NCBI GenBank assembly: GCA_022616075.1
Contig: JAKEFK010000135.1
Coordinates: 1 to 40,028 of the forward strand
Reading direction: 5' to 3'
DNA from: a bacterium
GTDB lineage: Bacteria > Acidobacteriota > HRBIN11 > JAKEFK01
DNA: 40,028 nt
How positions within the stretch are numbered: the first letter of the stretch is position 1; every line of letters starts with the position of its first letter. Positions 31,273 through 40,028 of this stretch are shown here, in pieces. The notes below the pieces were generated by a model. That model saw nothing but the letters and a program-made list of their open reading frames with translations, ran no database searches and had not been told where the DNA came from. The translations under genes were made by a program, and so were the position numbers.

Positions 31273-33605
31273 CCGGCAGCAGCCAAGCCGGCACCCTTCT
31301 TTATCTGGCGCCCGAGGTAATCCGCAGCAGGCAAAGTGATCAACGTAGAGATCTATTTGCGCTTGGTCTTATTTTCTACGAGCTTCTTACAGGAGATCAC
31401 CCGTTCCGAGGCGACGATGTACAGGCTACCATTGCGAGGATTCTTGGCACTACTCCGCCTGCACCCAGTACACTGAATCCAAACGTACCCACCGGTCTGG
31501 ATCCAATCATTGCAAAACTGTTGGAAAAGGATCCAGCGAAGCGCTACGCCAACGCGACAGAATTATTGAAGGATCTGCACAGTTTAGAACAGGACCTGCG
31601 AATCCCACAGATTCGCGGAAGTCCTCCTGGATCTCGCTTGCTGAACCGACCCCTGATTCGAAGGATTGCTCTCGCAACGATCATTTTCTGTCTCGTTGCT
31701 TCAGGACTACTGTTATTTCAACGTCAACGACCAACAGAAACACGTGCTTTTGCCGAACGGAACTGGATTCTTCTTACCGATTTTGAGAATGCCACAGGCG
31801 ATCCCATCTTTGACCAGACACTGAACGAAGGATTGACGCTTGCGCTGCAGCAATCCCGCCATGTAAATGTCTATCCGCGTTCGCAGACGTTTGAAGCTCT
31901 AAAACGTATGGCGCGTAAAAATGTTGATCGCATCGATGAATCCACAGGCCGCGAAATCTGCCAGCGTGAAAATCTACAGGTACTGGTTACGGGTAGTATC
32001 CGGCGCAGCGGAGATAACTATCAGGTAACATTGCGCGCCCTTGAGCCGATTAACGGCACACTCCTGTTCGCAGAGAGAGAGGAGTTTGATAAAAAGGAAG
32101 AGCTTTTTACGAAAGTCGATTCGCTTGCACTTAGAGTGCGAGAACGCCTGGGGGAACCGGATAAACGGATCGAAATCCATGCGCGTCCCCTTGCAAAAGT
32201 TACCACGCGATCCATGAAAGCCTTGCAGCATTATTCACAGGCTTCCGATGCGCATAACAGAGGGGAAACGGAATCCGCCCGGGTTCAATTGTTAGGCGCC
32301 TTATCGTTGGATCCGAACTTTGCAATGGCGCACCAATTGCTGGCGGAGGTATACGAGCTTCTTGGAGATCCAACCAAGAGGGAGGAGCATTTCCAGCGTG
32401 CATATGACCTGCGGCACACGCTGACAGATCGTGAGAGAAATATGATCGAGGCCAGCTATTATGCAGATCAAGGACATATGGAAAAAGCAGTTGAAATGCT
32501 GAAAGTGCTTATTGGTTTATATCCCGATGATTTAGGTGGGCGCAAATTACTGGCATCCTGTTACAGGGAATTGGGCCAGCTTTCGAAAGCCATCATTGAA
32601 CTGCATCATGTAATCCGGCTTCATCCTACTGATGCGCATGCGAACGGTTCCATGGTGATTCTCCTGGCGCGCGCGAACAACAGCAAACAAGCAATTGAGA
32701 TGTATCAGAAAGCCAAAGCAGTGGGCGTGCGCACACCCGAACTTGATTGGGGACTCGGTTTGGCTTATCTAGGCGTTGGAAATCTGAACGAGGCACGCCG
32801 GCAATTCCATTTTCTGGAGCAGAGCGAAGGAGCCTATCAGGTTATTGGTGAAATCTATAATGTCCGGACAACACTGTACGAAGGAAAGTTTTCAGAGACC
32901 ATCCACAAACTCGGCGCAGGAATCGCCAAGGATCAAAAATCTTCAAACAAACAACCGGAAATGCTCCGCAGGTATTTGCTTGCGAATATTTTCCATTTAA
33001 CTGGTGACTCAGAACTGGTCGCCGAACAGTTGCAACCCATTCTTTCCGGAAAGCTGATAGATCTGGCGTCCGATGACATTCGGCGGGCAGGAGCCCTCTT
33101 TGCCAGAATCGGAAAGATCGACAAAGCTGTTGCATTGCTGAACGAACTCCAGCGTCGCGTGAAGGACGCTCCCACTTACTTCAGAAAAAGCTGCTATTTT
33201 AATCTGAAAGGTGAAATCTCCCTTGCAAAGGACGACCCTCGTGATGCAATCCAATCCTTCTTAAATGCAGATGCAGAACTGCCATGGTATGTATCTCATC
33301 ATGGATTGGCCCGCGCCTACGAAGAATCAGGTGATCTGAAGAATGCGTCCGCTGAATGGCAAAAGGTTCTTGATGCTCGCGGAGAAATCCTACAGGACGG
33401 CTTTCCGCCTGAATGGATTCTTGCCCACCTGGAACTCGCACGAATACAAAGCCGTATGAACAACCGGGAAGCTGCTAGGGATAATTATCAGCGTTTTCTC
33501 CAAATCTGGCAGCAGGCAGACGCTATCCCCATTCGCGAAGAGGCAACGCGCGAGTGGAACCAGCTAATAAAGGAAGGAGGAAAAAATGTACTTGATCAAC
33601 ACTAA
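31239..33605 (+). pseudogene. Ser/Thr protein kinase, C-terminal fragment: C-lobe, membrane helix, TPR region
   Basis: This is the continuation of the kinase gene in the next frame, open from 31239. Kinase C-lobe motifs run from GTLLYLAPEV to LEKDPAKRYANATELL. Then come a membrane helix (RRIALATIIFCLVASGLLLF) and an extracytoplasmic region starting WILLTDFENATGD (TolB-N/FlgO-like, related in layout to the kinase at 8470). About ten TPR-like helices follow (LDPNFAMAHQLLAEVYELLG, YPDDLGGRKLLASCYREL). No good start codon exists in this frame before TTG 31521, so alone it would give a soluble start without the catalytic half. Its 3' end overlaps the next gene by 20 bases. If the indel is a sequencing error, the two fragments form one kinase of about 970 residues. 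Confidence 0.8.
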
Positions 33606-34110
33606 AAAGGAAAGCCTGTTGGTTCTTACGATTTTCTGTTCGATGCTGCTGTTGAACAGCGTAGCAGAGTCACAGGCACAGACCCAGAGTGGACCTGTGT
33701 CCGCTCCAAAACTTGATTTGACCAGATTCCACTGGCTAATTCATGCCTCTCTGAACGAATGCTATCAGAGGAGTCTGTATGAAAATACGTATGAGCAGAT
33801 TAATCGACTGTCAAATTTAAGCGTTGAAGACAAAGAGAATCTTAAGAAGTTTTTGGCAAAGCGCAAAACACAAGAAGATCTACAGCTAATTGGCAGGTAC
33901 GTTTGCAAAAGATGGCCTTGTCCTCCCATTGAGCCTTTTGCCGAGCACTACTGGCTCCTGCGTGCGATTCTTGATAAGGATTTCCGCAACAGAATCTTTG
34001 ACCGGAGCAGCCTTGACGGTGCAGTTAAAAAGCTAGGCCCGGATTTTGGTGATAGGGACAAAAGTCATCTCGCAGAGTTGTCCGGTATACCGAGAACAGG
34101 GCTCTATTAG
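33586..34110 (+). CDS. Small exported protein of unknown function
   Basis: The 174-residue product has a signal sequence (LLVLTIFCSMLLLNSVAES) and a mature helical part with LDLTRFHWLIHASLNECYQR, two further Cys in CKRWPCPP and a second half (FAEHYWLLRAILDKDFRN). No family is recognised. ATG 33586 has AAAGGAGGAAAAA directly upstream and overlaps the last 20 bases of the kinase-TPR gene in another frame, so it is translationally coupled to it. It may be a partner of the kinase's periplasmic TPR region. Cys pairs suggest a disulfide in the periplasm. Confidence 0.75.
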   Translation: MYLINTKKESLLVLTIFCSMLLLNSVAESQAQTQSGPVSAPKLDLTRFHWLIHASLNECYQRSLYENTYEQINRLSNLSVEDKENLKKFLAKRKTQEDLQLIGRYVCKRWPCPPIEPFAEHYWLLRAILDKDFRNRIFDRSSLDGAVKKLGPDFGDRDKSHLAELSGIPRTGLY

Positions 34111-34207
34111 AAAGAGTAGGAAGCGTGATGTGTGGGATCTGGCAATGCCCCGCTCCAACGAATCGGTAATACCAGAGAAAGCGTGAAACCTGTGTTAGGC
34201 TTGAGAT

Positions 34208-35518
34208 GTGGATAAGATTTCTGAAACTACAGCTCAGCTGACTTACGGAACGTGGCGGCTTCAAAAGAACTGGAAACCTCTGCACATCGTCGATGCGGAA
34301 GGGTGTTACTTCACAGATTCTGAGGGCAAAAAGTATCTGGATTTCTGCGCGCAATTGATGTGCTCTCTTCTGGGACACAAGAATCAGGCGGTCATTCAGG
34401 CGATTGTCGATCAGGCCAAAAAGCTTCCCTACATTGCGCCGGCCTTTGCAACAACAGAGCGCGCACAATTAAGCGAATTACTCCTCAAGGTTTTGCCTTC
34501 AGGTTTGAACAGGTTCTTTTACACAACCTCAGGAACCGAAGCAAATGAAGCAGCATTCAAAATAGCGCGAATGGTTACAGGAAAATCGAGAATCATTTCG
34601 CGTTACCGTTCCTATCATGGATCCACGATGGGATCCATCGCGGCAACGGGCGATTTTCGGCGCTGGTTTATGGAACCGGCGAGCAAAATACCGAACGTCA
34701 GCTTTGCGCCGGAAGTGGATTGTTATCGATGCCCTTTGCACCACAAGTATCCGGAATGCAATGTGGCCTGCGCGGATTACATCGATCATATTTTGCAAAA
34801 CGAGAATGATGTAGCGGCGGTAATCGTCGAGCCGGTGGTTGGCACAAATGGAATTCTGGTTCCGCCGAAAGAATACATGCCTCGCCTCCGGGAGATTTGC
34901 AATCAACACAAGGTCCTTTTGATCGCGGATGAGGTGATGAGCGGCTGGGGCCGCACCGGAAAATGGTTTGCTGTGGATCACTGGGATGTAAAGCCGGACA
35001 TACTCACCACTGCCAAAGGGATTACATCTGCTTATGTGCCGCTGGGACTTTGTGCGACAACAAGCGAGGTTGCCGGATATTTTGACGATCACTATTTCGC
35101 TCACGGTCATACATATGAAGCGCATCCGCTGACAATAGCTGCAGCGATCGCGGCAATCGGTGAATACGAGCGCTTAAATCTTATCGAACGCGCGGCAGAG
35201 ATGGAGCGCTATATGGAACAGAAGCTCCGTGTGCTGCAGGAGAAACACGCTTGCATCGGCGACGTGCGCGGGATCGGTCTGTTCTGGACCGTTGATCTCG
35301 CAAAAGATCGCGCAACAAAAGCTCCTTTCAACACTTTCAAAGATAAAACCGCCAACGTCCCATTAGTCGTAGATCGAATCGCCGCCGAGATGCTGAAAAA
35401 TGGCGTCTACATCCAGGCCTGGGTGAATCATTTCATCATCGCTCCACCGCTGATCATCACGCGCGAAGAAATCGACCAGGGAGTTGCCGCTCTGGATGCC
35501 GCACTGAAGAATTTGTAG
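34208..35518 (+). CDS. Class III PLP-dependent aminotransferase
   Basis: The 436-residue enzyme is a fold type I, class III (omega) aminotransferase. Recognisable are FYTTSGTEANEAAFKIAR (phosphate-binding), RYRSYHGST, VEPVVGTNG, LLIADEVMSGWGRTGKW with cofactor Asp241, and Schiff-base Lys270 in TTAKGITSAY. It probably transfers the terminal amino group of an omega-amino acid (GABA, beta-alanine or taurine-like) to pyruvate or 2-oxoglutarate; the substrate is not determined. An unusual four-Cys stretch (Cys172, 175, 184, 188) precedes a helix. The start is GTG 34208; there is no in-frame ATG before conserved residues. The aldehyde dehydrogenase starting 100 bases downstream would oxidise the semialdehyde formed. 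Confidence 0.92.
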   Translation: MDKISETTAQLTYGTWRLQKNWKPLHIVDAEGCYFTDSEGKKYLDFCAQLMCSLLGHKNQAVIQAIVDQAKKLPYIAPAFATTERAQLSELLLKVLPSGLNRFFYTTSGTEANEAAFKIARMVTGKSRIISRYRSYHGSTMGSIAATGDFRRWFMEPASKIPNVSFAPEVDCYRCPLHHKYPECNVACADYIDHILQNENDVAAVIVEPVVGTNGILVPPKEYMPRLREICNQHKVLLIADEVMSGWGRTGKWFAVDHWDVKPDILTTAKGITSAYVPLGLCATTSEVAGYFDDHYFAHGHTYEAHPLTIAAAIAAIGEYERLNLIERAAEMERYMEQKLRVLQEKHACIGDVRGIGLFWTVDLAKDRATKAPFNTFKDKTANVPLVVDRIAAEMLKNGVYIQAWVNHFIIAPPLIITREEIDQGVAALDAALKNL

Positions 35519-35537
35519 CGCCGGCGTTACATTTCTA

Positions 35538-35605
35538 TTAACCGCCAAGACGAGAATCAAAAAGAGTTTTCAACTTCTTGGCGTTCTTGGCGACTTGGCG
35601 GTTAA
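35538..35605. repeat. Family C hairpin repeat, complete copy
   Basis: TTAACCGCCAAGA (35538-35550) pairs with the end CTTGGCGGTTAA (35594-35605); between them are further GGCG/CTTGG words. The right arm ends with GGTTAAAATAG and lies 13 bases before the ATG of the aldehyde dehydrogenase. It separates the aminotransferase from the dehydrogenase and could either insulate them or supply a promoter. Confidence 0.85.
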
Positions 35606-35618
35606 AATAGCTAAACAT

Positions 35619-37094
35619 ATGAGACTTAAGAACTTTATCAACGGTGAGTGGGTTGAATCTTCTTCCGGCAGTTTTGCCCCAAACAGAAACCCTGCGGATC
35701 TGGATCAGGTCCTCTGTGAAACACCTCACTCCACGGAAGAGGAAACTGTTGCAGCAATCAAAGCTGCGCGAAAAGCTTTTCCAAAGTGGAAGGAGACTCC
35801 TGCACCGCAAAGGGGGCGCATTTTATTCCAGGCCATGAAACTCTTGCTGGACCGGCTGGAAGATCTGGCCCGAACACTTACGTCTGAGGAAGGCAAGACT
35901 TTGCGTGATTCACGCGGGGAAGTCCAGCGCGCCATCAACGTTTTAGAGTTCACGGCAGGCGAAGGAAGAAAATTACGCGGCGCCACCATTCCCTCTGAGA
36001 TTCCACGCACCTTTATCTACACAGTCCGGGAACCAATCGGTGTTGTCGGCCTCATCACGCCATGGAATTTCCCGGTTGCAATCCCGGTCTGGAAAATTGC
36101 TCCCGCGTTGGTTTCCGGAAATACCGTTGTATTCAAGCCCGCTGAATTAACTCCGCTATGCGCGGTAAAACTGACGGAAATTTTTCAAGAAGCAGGTGTG
36201 CCTCCCGGCGTTTTGAATCTTGTTCTTGGTAGCGGCAAAGTTGTCGGTCATACGATTGTGAATCATCCCGATGTGAGCGGAATTTCATTCACAGGCTCCA
36301 ATGAAGTCGGTTGCGGAATCTACGAACAGGGATCGCGCCGCGGCATCCGCGTTCAGTGTGAAATGGGAGGTAAAAATCCGATTGTGATTCTGGAAGATGC
36401 AGATCTGGATCTTGCCCTGGAAGGAGTGATTCAGGGTGGTTACGGTTCGACCGGACAACGTTGCACGGCTGCAAGCCGTGTAATCATTCAGGAATCGATC
36501 GCTGAAAAAATGCTGGCAGAGCTGGTGAAACGCATAGAAAAAATCCGCATTGGAGATGGAATGAACCCGGAAACCGACATGGGACCTCTGGTGGATAAAA
36601 ACCAGTTGAACAGAGTGATGGAATATATCAAGATCGGCAAAAAGGAAGGAGCGCGGATCGTTTGCGGCGGAGAACGACTCCAGACCACTCCCCATGACAG
36701 GGGATTTTTTGTTCAACCAACGCTCTTTGATCACGTGAAAGCATCGATGCGGATTGCGAGCGAAGAAATATTCGGTCCGGTTGTCAGCGTTTTACGCGCA
36801 AGGAATTTTGAAGAAGCTGTCGAGCTCGCAAATGCAGTGCCATTCGGACTGTCCGCATCAATTTACACACAGGACATCAGCAAAGCAATGCGTTTTGTGG
36901 ATCTCGCTGAGGTCGGAAAGGTTCACATAAACTCCTCCACTATCGGTGGCGAGGCGCAAGCGCCTTTCGGTGGAACGAAAGCGACAGGAATAGGACCACG
37001 GGAACAAGGACTCGAAGTTTTTGAGTTTTATACGGAAATCAAAACCGTGTATCTCGATTACACAGGCAAAAAACGAGATTCTTCTTTCTATTAA
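35619..37094 (+). CDS. NAD(P)-dependent aldehyde dehydrogenase
   Basis: The 491-residue enzyme has the full ALDH catalytic set: Asn150 (ITPWNFP), Glu248 (CEMGGKNP) and nucleophile Cys282 ([12 protein letters not shown]), plus FTGSNEVG in the cofactor fold and EEIFGPV near the C-terminus. Overall it resembles semialdehyde dehydrogenases of the YcbD/2-oxoglutarate semialdehyde type, but the substrate is inferred from context only: the class III aminotransferase upstream would make a semialdehyde. The frame opens at TTG 35595 inside a dispersed repeat; the ATG at 35619 starts the conserved [10 protein letters not shown] segment and is preferred. There is no strong ribosome site. Confidence 0.93.
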   Translation: MRLKNFINGEWVESSSGSFAPNRNPADLDQVLCETPHSTEEETVAAIKAARKAFPKWKETPAPQRGRILFQAMKLLLDRLEDLARTLTSEEGKTLRDSRGEVQRAINVLEFTAGEGRKLRGATIPSEIPRTFIYTVREPIGVVGLITPWNFPVAIPVWKIAPALVSGNTVVFKPAELTPLCAVKLTEIFQEAGVPPGVLNLVLGSGKVVGHTIVNHPDVSGISFTGSNEVGCGIYEQGSRRGIRVQCEMGGKNPIVILEDADLDLALEGVIQGGYGSTGQRCTAASRVIIQESIAEKMLAELVKRIEKIRIGDGMNPETDMGPLVDKNQLNRVMEYIKIGKKEGARIVCGGERLQTTPHDRGFFVQPTLFDHVKASMRIASEEIFGPVVSVLRARNFEEAVELANAVPFGLSASIYTQDISKAMRFVDLAEVGKVHINSSTIGGEAQAPFGGTKATGIGPREQGLEVFEFYTEIKTVYLDYTGKKRDSSFY

Positions 37095-37107
37095 CGTTTT
37101 TCAGTAA

Positions 37108-37154
37108 GTAGCGTGGGCGTCTCGCCTGCGCCGCAGCCGGGACGGCCGCGCTAC
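37108..37154. repeat. Family D repeat, complete palindromic copy
   Basis: GTAGCGTGGGCGTCTCGCC on the left and GGGACGGCCGCGCTAC on the right form an imperfect hairpin with a GC-rich loop. It fills the gap between the convergent aldehyde dehydrogenase and GGDEF-EAL genes. This is the only copy in the window with both arms, and it shows that copies at 8442, 14412 and 16009 are half elements. Confidence 0.85.
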
Positions 37155-39781
37155 TAGCTCTTCGCTTTCAGTTCATTCCATGCATCCTGAGCCGGCAAGG
37201 GGGGACTGAACAGGAAGCCTTGCACTTCATGACAGCCTTCTTCAAGCAAGAAGTCGCGCTGCACCTCGGTTTCCACACCTTCCGCGATGATGATTTGCTT
37301 CAAACTATGACCCAGACGGATAACGGCCCTTACCAGCGCTTCCGGCTGTTTGCCTGCTCCGACATCCCTGACAAAAGAAGGATCAATTTTGATAATGTCG
37401 ATCGGAAAATGTTTCAAATAACTGAGCGACGAATATCCCATTCCGAAGTCATCAAGCGCAATTTTGATTCCTTTTCGTTTCATGGTGTGAAGCACTGCCA
37501 TCGTTAAGTCGACGTTTTGCATCGCCACAGTTTCCGTCAGTTCAATCACCAATCGCTCCGGATCGAAGCGGCATTCTTCCAATACACTGTCCAAATAAGT
37601 AACGAGATTCTTGTTTTGGAACTGCATGCTGGAAAGATTTACAGACAGCCTGAGGTTCTCCAAACCTTGATCCTGCCAGATCTTCACCTGGCTGCAAACT
37701 TCCGGCAATAACCATTCACCGATCGGCACAATCAAACGCGTCTCTTCCGCAATAGGAATGAAATCTTTCGGGTAACAAAGTCCAATCTCAGGACGAGGCC
37801 AGCGCAATAAAGCTTCAACGCCCGTCACATGTCCCGTACGTAGATTGAATTGAGGCTGATAGTGCATTACGAATTCGTGACGCTCCACAGCCCGCCTCAA
37901 ACTTCTTTCCAGGGAAAGTCTGTTCTGCACGCGAACGTTTAAATCAGGAGACCAGAGTTGATAGTTGTTCCTGCCCAGTTCCTTCGCGCGGTACATTGCG
38001 TTGTCCGCGCACTTGATCAGGGTTTCAGAATCATTGCCGTCACTGGGACTCAGACTGATGCCGATGCTGGTGGTGACGTAGACATCGTGATTATCCCAGG
38101 GCAAAGAAGTGGAAATGGTATCCAGTATTTTTTGAGCAACGTAGGCAGCATCTTCACTGCGGCATACTTCAGGGAGCAAGATTGTGAATTCGTCTCCCCC
38201 GAGTCTGGCAACTGTATCCCCATCCCGAACAGTGTTCTTCAATCTGCGCGCTACCTCTTTCAATAACCAATCACCAACGGAATGTCCCAGAGTGTCATTG
38301 ATCAGCTTAAAATGATCCAGATCTAAGAAAAGCACTGCGAGCCCGTTCCCGTGTCGTTGAGCATGAGCAACCGCTTGATTCACTCTGTCCCGAAAAAGGA
38401 CGCGGTTCGGAAGGCCGGTCAAAGCATCGTGATAAGCCTGGTAAGCCACGAGTTCTTCAGCGTTCTTACGATCGGTGATATCGATCAAAGTGCCTTCCAT
38501 GAAAAAAGATGAGTTGGAACCGGCCAGCAGAGTGATGTTCATGAGAACCCACAACGGAGAACCATCCCGCTTCCGGAACTCTGCTTCAATGTTTGTCATT
38601 GCCTGTTGCTCTCGCAACCGGAAAAGGAACGAATCGCGTTCTGCCTTTCGCGCGTAAAAATCCCAGAAACAAAGCGTGGTTATATCCTCAGGTGATTCAA
38701 ATCCGAGCATCCGCGCAAACGAAGAATTTCCATCAAGAATGATCCCTTCGGAACTTGCGCGAAACACTCCCGCCAGGTTTCTTTCAAACAAAAGCCTGTA
38801 TCTTTCCTCGGACGCGCGCAACGCATCTTCCGACGTTTTCTTTTCGGTTATGTCGCGTTGAGTTCCCCAGATACCCAGTAAGAAACCATCCTTCTGAATT
38901 CCAACAGCATTGCAAAGGAAATATCTTGTGTTGCCGGAATGATCCTTTACCTGAACTTCGAAATCCCGCAAACTATACTTCTTTCGGAAAAACTTCCGGC
39001 GGAATTCGGCATCTTCTTCTGAAGGAGGAGTCAGGTTTCGTATATGCATTCCCGTGATGTTTTCCGCTTTTGCAAAACCGTACATGTGCGCCATGGCGTC
39101 GTTGCATTCCGCAATATATGCATGTTGATAGAAATGCGCGAGTTGATGGTCTTCGGGTAAGTTGGTGGGCATCGGTTCGATCAAACCCGCGCGCCAAACG
39201 CCATCCGCAATCCGCTGCACAAAGTCGCGGTATCGGTTCTGGCTCAGCAGTAGAGCTTCTTCTGTTTGTTTGCGTTCTATCGCGTGGGCTACCTGTGTAG
39301 AAACAAAGATCAGCAGGTTTCGCTCTTCTTCTCCAAAACGAATCCCTTCTGCATAACTTTGCACCGCCATTACACCAAGCACCCTGTTTTTCGTTTTTAA
39401 CGGAACACCGAACCAATCTACCGCCGGAGTTCCCAGGCGATCAACAAGACCTTTCTCCACAAGTTCATTCAGAACCTCGGGTGGCGCAGACAATGGCTCC
39501 ACAGTGTGCAGAACATATTCGGTAAGGCCTCGGCCCCCTTTGCGCGGCGAATAATGATCATGTTCGTCTACCTGATAAGGAAAAGTCAGGGTATCCGAAG
39601 CAGAATCATACAAAGCAAAGTACAGATTCTGCGCCGGCAAGAGTTCCAGAATGATGGAGTGAATCGACTGAAAAAGTTCTTCCAGTGTGGACGCTTTGAG
39701 AGTCGCCTCTGAGATCTTGTAAAGGACTTTTTGGATCTCCTCCCCTTTCCGCCGCCTTGCGGCGAACGTAGACCTGTTCAT
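37154..39781 (-). CDS. GAF-PAS-PAS-GGDEF-EAL cyclic-di-GMP signalling enzyme
   Basis: The 875-residue cytoplasmic protein has a GAF domain (about 20-170), two PAS/PAC units (about 180-320 and 325-440; the first with a TRYFLCNAVGIQKDG PAC part), a GGDEF domain (about 445-610) with the intact active site RLGGDEF (near 527), and an EAL domain (about 630-870). The EAL domain keeps EALLRW, SVNLSSMQF, ELTETVAMQN, IALDDFGMGYSS, KIDPSFV and AEGVETE, so cyclase and phosphodiesterase could both be active. GAF and PAS probably bind a small ligand or sense redox. No membrane segment is visible. ATG 39781 has only a weak GAG site upstream. It stands alone; the targets of the pool are unknown. Confidence 0.95.
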   Translation of the reverse strand: MNRSTFAARRRKGEEIQKVLYKISEATLKASTLEELFQSIHSIILELLPAQNLYFALYDSASDTLTFPYQVDEHDHYSPRKGGRGLTEYVLHTVEPLSAPPEVLNELVEKGLVDRLGTPAVDWFGVPLKTKNRVLGVMAVQSYAEGIRFGEEERNLLIFVSTQVAHAIERKQTEEALLLSQNRYRDFVQRIADGVWRAGLIEPMPTNLPEDHQLAHFYQHAYIAECNDAMAHMYGFAKAENITGMHIRNLTPPSEEDAEFRRKFFRKKYSLRDFEVQVKDHSGNTRYFLCNAVGIQKDGFLLGIWGTQRDITEKKTSEDALRASEERYRLLFERNLAGVFRASSEGIILDGNSSFARMLGFESPEDITTLCFWDFYARKAERDSFLFRLREQQAMTNIEAEFRKRDGSPLWVLMNITLLAGSNSSFFMEGTLIDITDRKNAEELVAYQAYHDALTGLPNRVLFRDRVNQAVAHAQRHGNGLAVLFLDLDHFKLINDTLGHSVGDWLLKEVARRLKNTVRDGDTVARLGGDEFTILLPEVCRSEDAAYVAQKILDTISTSLPWDNHDVYVTTSIGISLSPSDGNDSETLIKCADNAMYRAKELGRNNYQLWSPDLNVRVQNRLSLERSLRRAVERHEFVMHYQPQFNLRTGHVTGVEALLRWPRPEIGLCYPKDFIPIAEETRLIVPIGEWLLPEVCSQVKIWQDQGLENLRLSVNLSSMQFQNKNLVTYLDSVLEECRFDPERLVIELTETVAMQNVDLTMAVLHTMKRKGIKIALDDFGMGYSSLSYLKHFPIDIIKIDPSFVRDVGAGKQPEALVRAVIRLGHSLKQIIIAEGVETEVQRDFLLEEGCHEVQGFLFSPPLPAQDAWNELKAKS

Positions 39782-39834
39782 CTCACAAGATATTAGCGCA
39801 ACCAGAGGACAACCTGCAATAATGGCAAGTAAGT

Positions 39835-39945
39835 GTAAGCAAAGGGGATACGGAGATAGAGGAGATAAGGAGATTAATTTATTTTATGATTTCTTGTTTT
39901 TCTTATATCTCCACATCTCAAATATCCCCACATCCCCCTTCTTAC
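39835..39945. repeat. Family A hairpin repeat (GGAGATA-type), copy 2
   Basis: GTAAG (39835-39839) and CTTAC (39941-39945) close an imperfect hairpin. The left arm carries GGAGATAGAGGAGATAAGGA words and the right arm ATCTCCACATCTCAAATATC, which is identical to the corresponding part of copy 1 (329-348). The two copies lie 39.5 kb apart in the same orientation. Confidence 0.85.
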
Positions 39946-40028
39946 CTAACGCGGCATAGCCGACAACCAAAATGATAGCGGAGAGAAGTCCGAATATCGA
40001 ACAAGGAACTCCGAACCGCAGAAGTCTG
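39884..40028 (-). CDS. C-terminal end of a probable integral membrane protein (partial)
   Basis: The minus strand is open from the window edge to TAA at 39884-39886 (48 codons). It encodes a hydrophobic helix (FGVPCSIFGLLSAIILVVGY) followed by AALGKKGDV and a basic tail. The tail and stop lie within the family A repeat. The helix resembles the last membrane segment of a transporter or permease, but this is too short to assign. It lies about 100 bases upstream of the GGDEF-EAL gene on the same strand. The other two minus frames have less plausible content. Low certainty. Confidence 0.4.
   Translation of the reverse strand, partial: RLLRFGVPCSIFGLLSAIILVVGYAALGKKGDVGIFEMWRYKKNKKS

Overview
The window looks like a chromosomal segment of an uncultivated Acidobacteriota-type bacterium. 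This is an inference from gene content, not a database placement: two long MacB/FtsX-like permeases of the kind duplicated in acidobacteria, two membrane Ser/Thr kinases with periplasmic TPR tails, a winged-helix/AAA/TPR regulator, a DUF6624 protein and an arsenosugar gene pair. Base composition is near 50% GC, except for one GC-rich island at about 22.3-23.7 kb. I see no rRNA, tRNA, CRISPR array, transposase, integrase or phage gene. No gene-free stretch exceeds 300 bases.

Layout. 1-2431 (minus): tripartite efflux operon (adaptor, ATPase, truncated permease). 2694-8441: DUF2461 protein, secreted amidohydrolase, an exported protein with seven 29-residue repeats, and a complete ADOP-type permease. 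8470-11640 (minus): Ser/Thr kinase-TPR, a TMEM220-like membrane protein and a secreted cupin. 11718-16006 (plus): double M16 peptidase, aldo/keto reductase and DUF6624 protein. 16045-19809 (minus): class A penicillin-binding protein and a PLP aminotransferase. 19901-21625 (plus): Memo-family protein and DinB protein. 21605-22248 (minus): VapBC toxin-antitoxin pair, next to a decayed GC-rich PQQ-propeller pseudogene (22353-23737).

23821-29141 is a regulator-centred locus. A winged-helix/AAA/TPR regulator is followed by an exported NTF2-like protein. Divergent from it are an isochorismatase-type hydrolase, a putative lipoprotein and a very short exported peptide. The shared promoter region has three TTACC boxes at 11-bp spacing, the layout expected for an OmpR/PhoB-type DNA-binding domain.

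29145-30520 (minus): arsenosugar pair (ArsS and its peroxidase-like partner). 30682-34110: a frameshifted Ser/Thr kinase-TPR gene and a small exported protein. 34208-37094: class III aminotransferase and aldehyde dehydrogenase, a likely omega-amino-acid catabolic pair. 37154-39781 (minus): GAF-PAS-PAS-GGDEF-EAL c-di-GMP enzyme. The last bases hold the C-terminus of a membrane protein.

The most unusual feature is intergenic. Several unrelated families of self-complementary short repeats sit in the gaps, at gene ends or directly in front of start codons. One family lies at both ends of the window. In three cases the repeat edge carries a -10-like box 8-20 bases before an ATG, so these elements may act as portable promoters or leaders.
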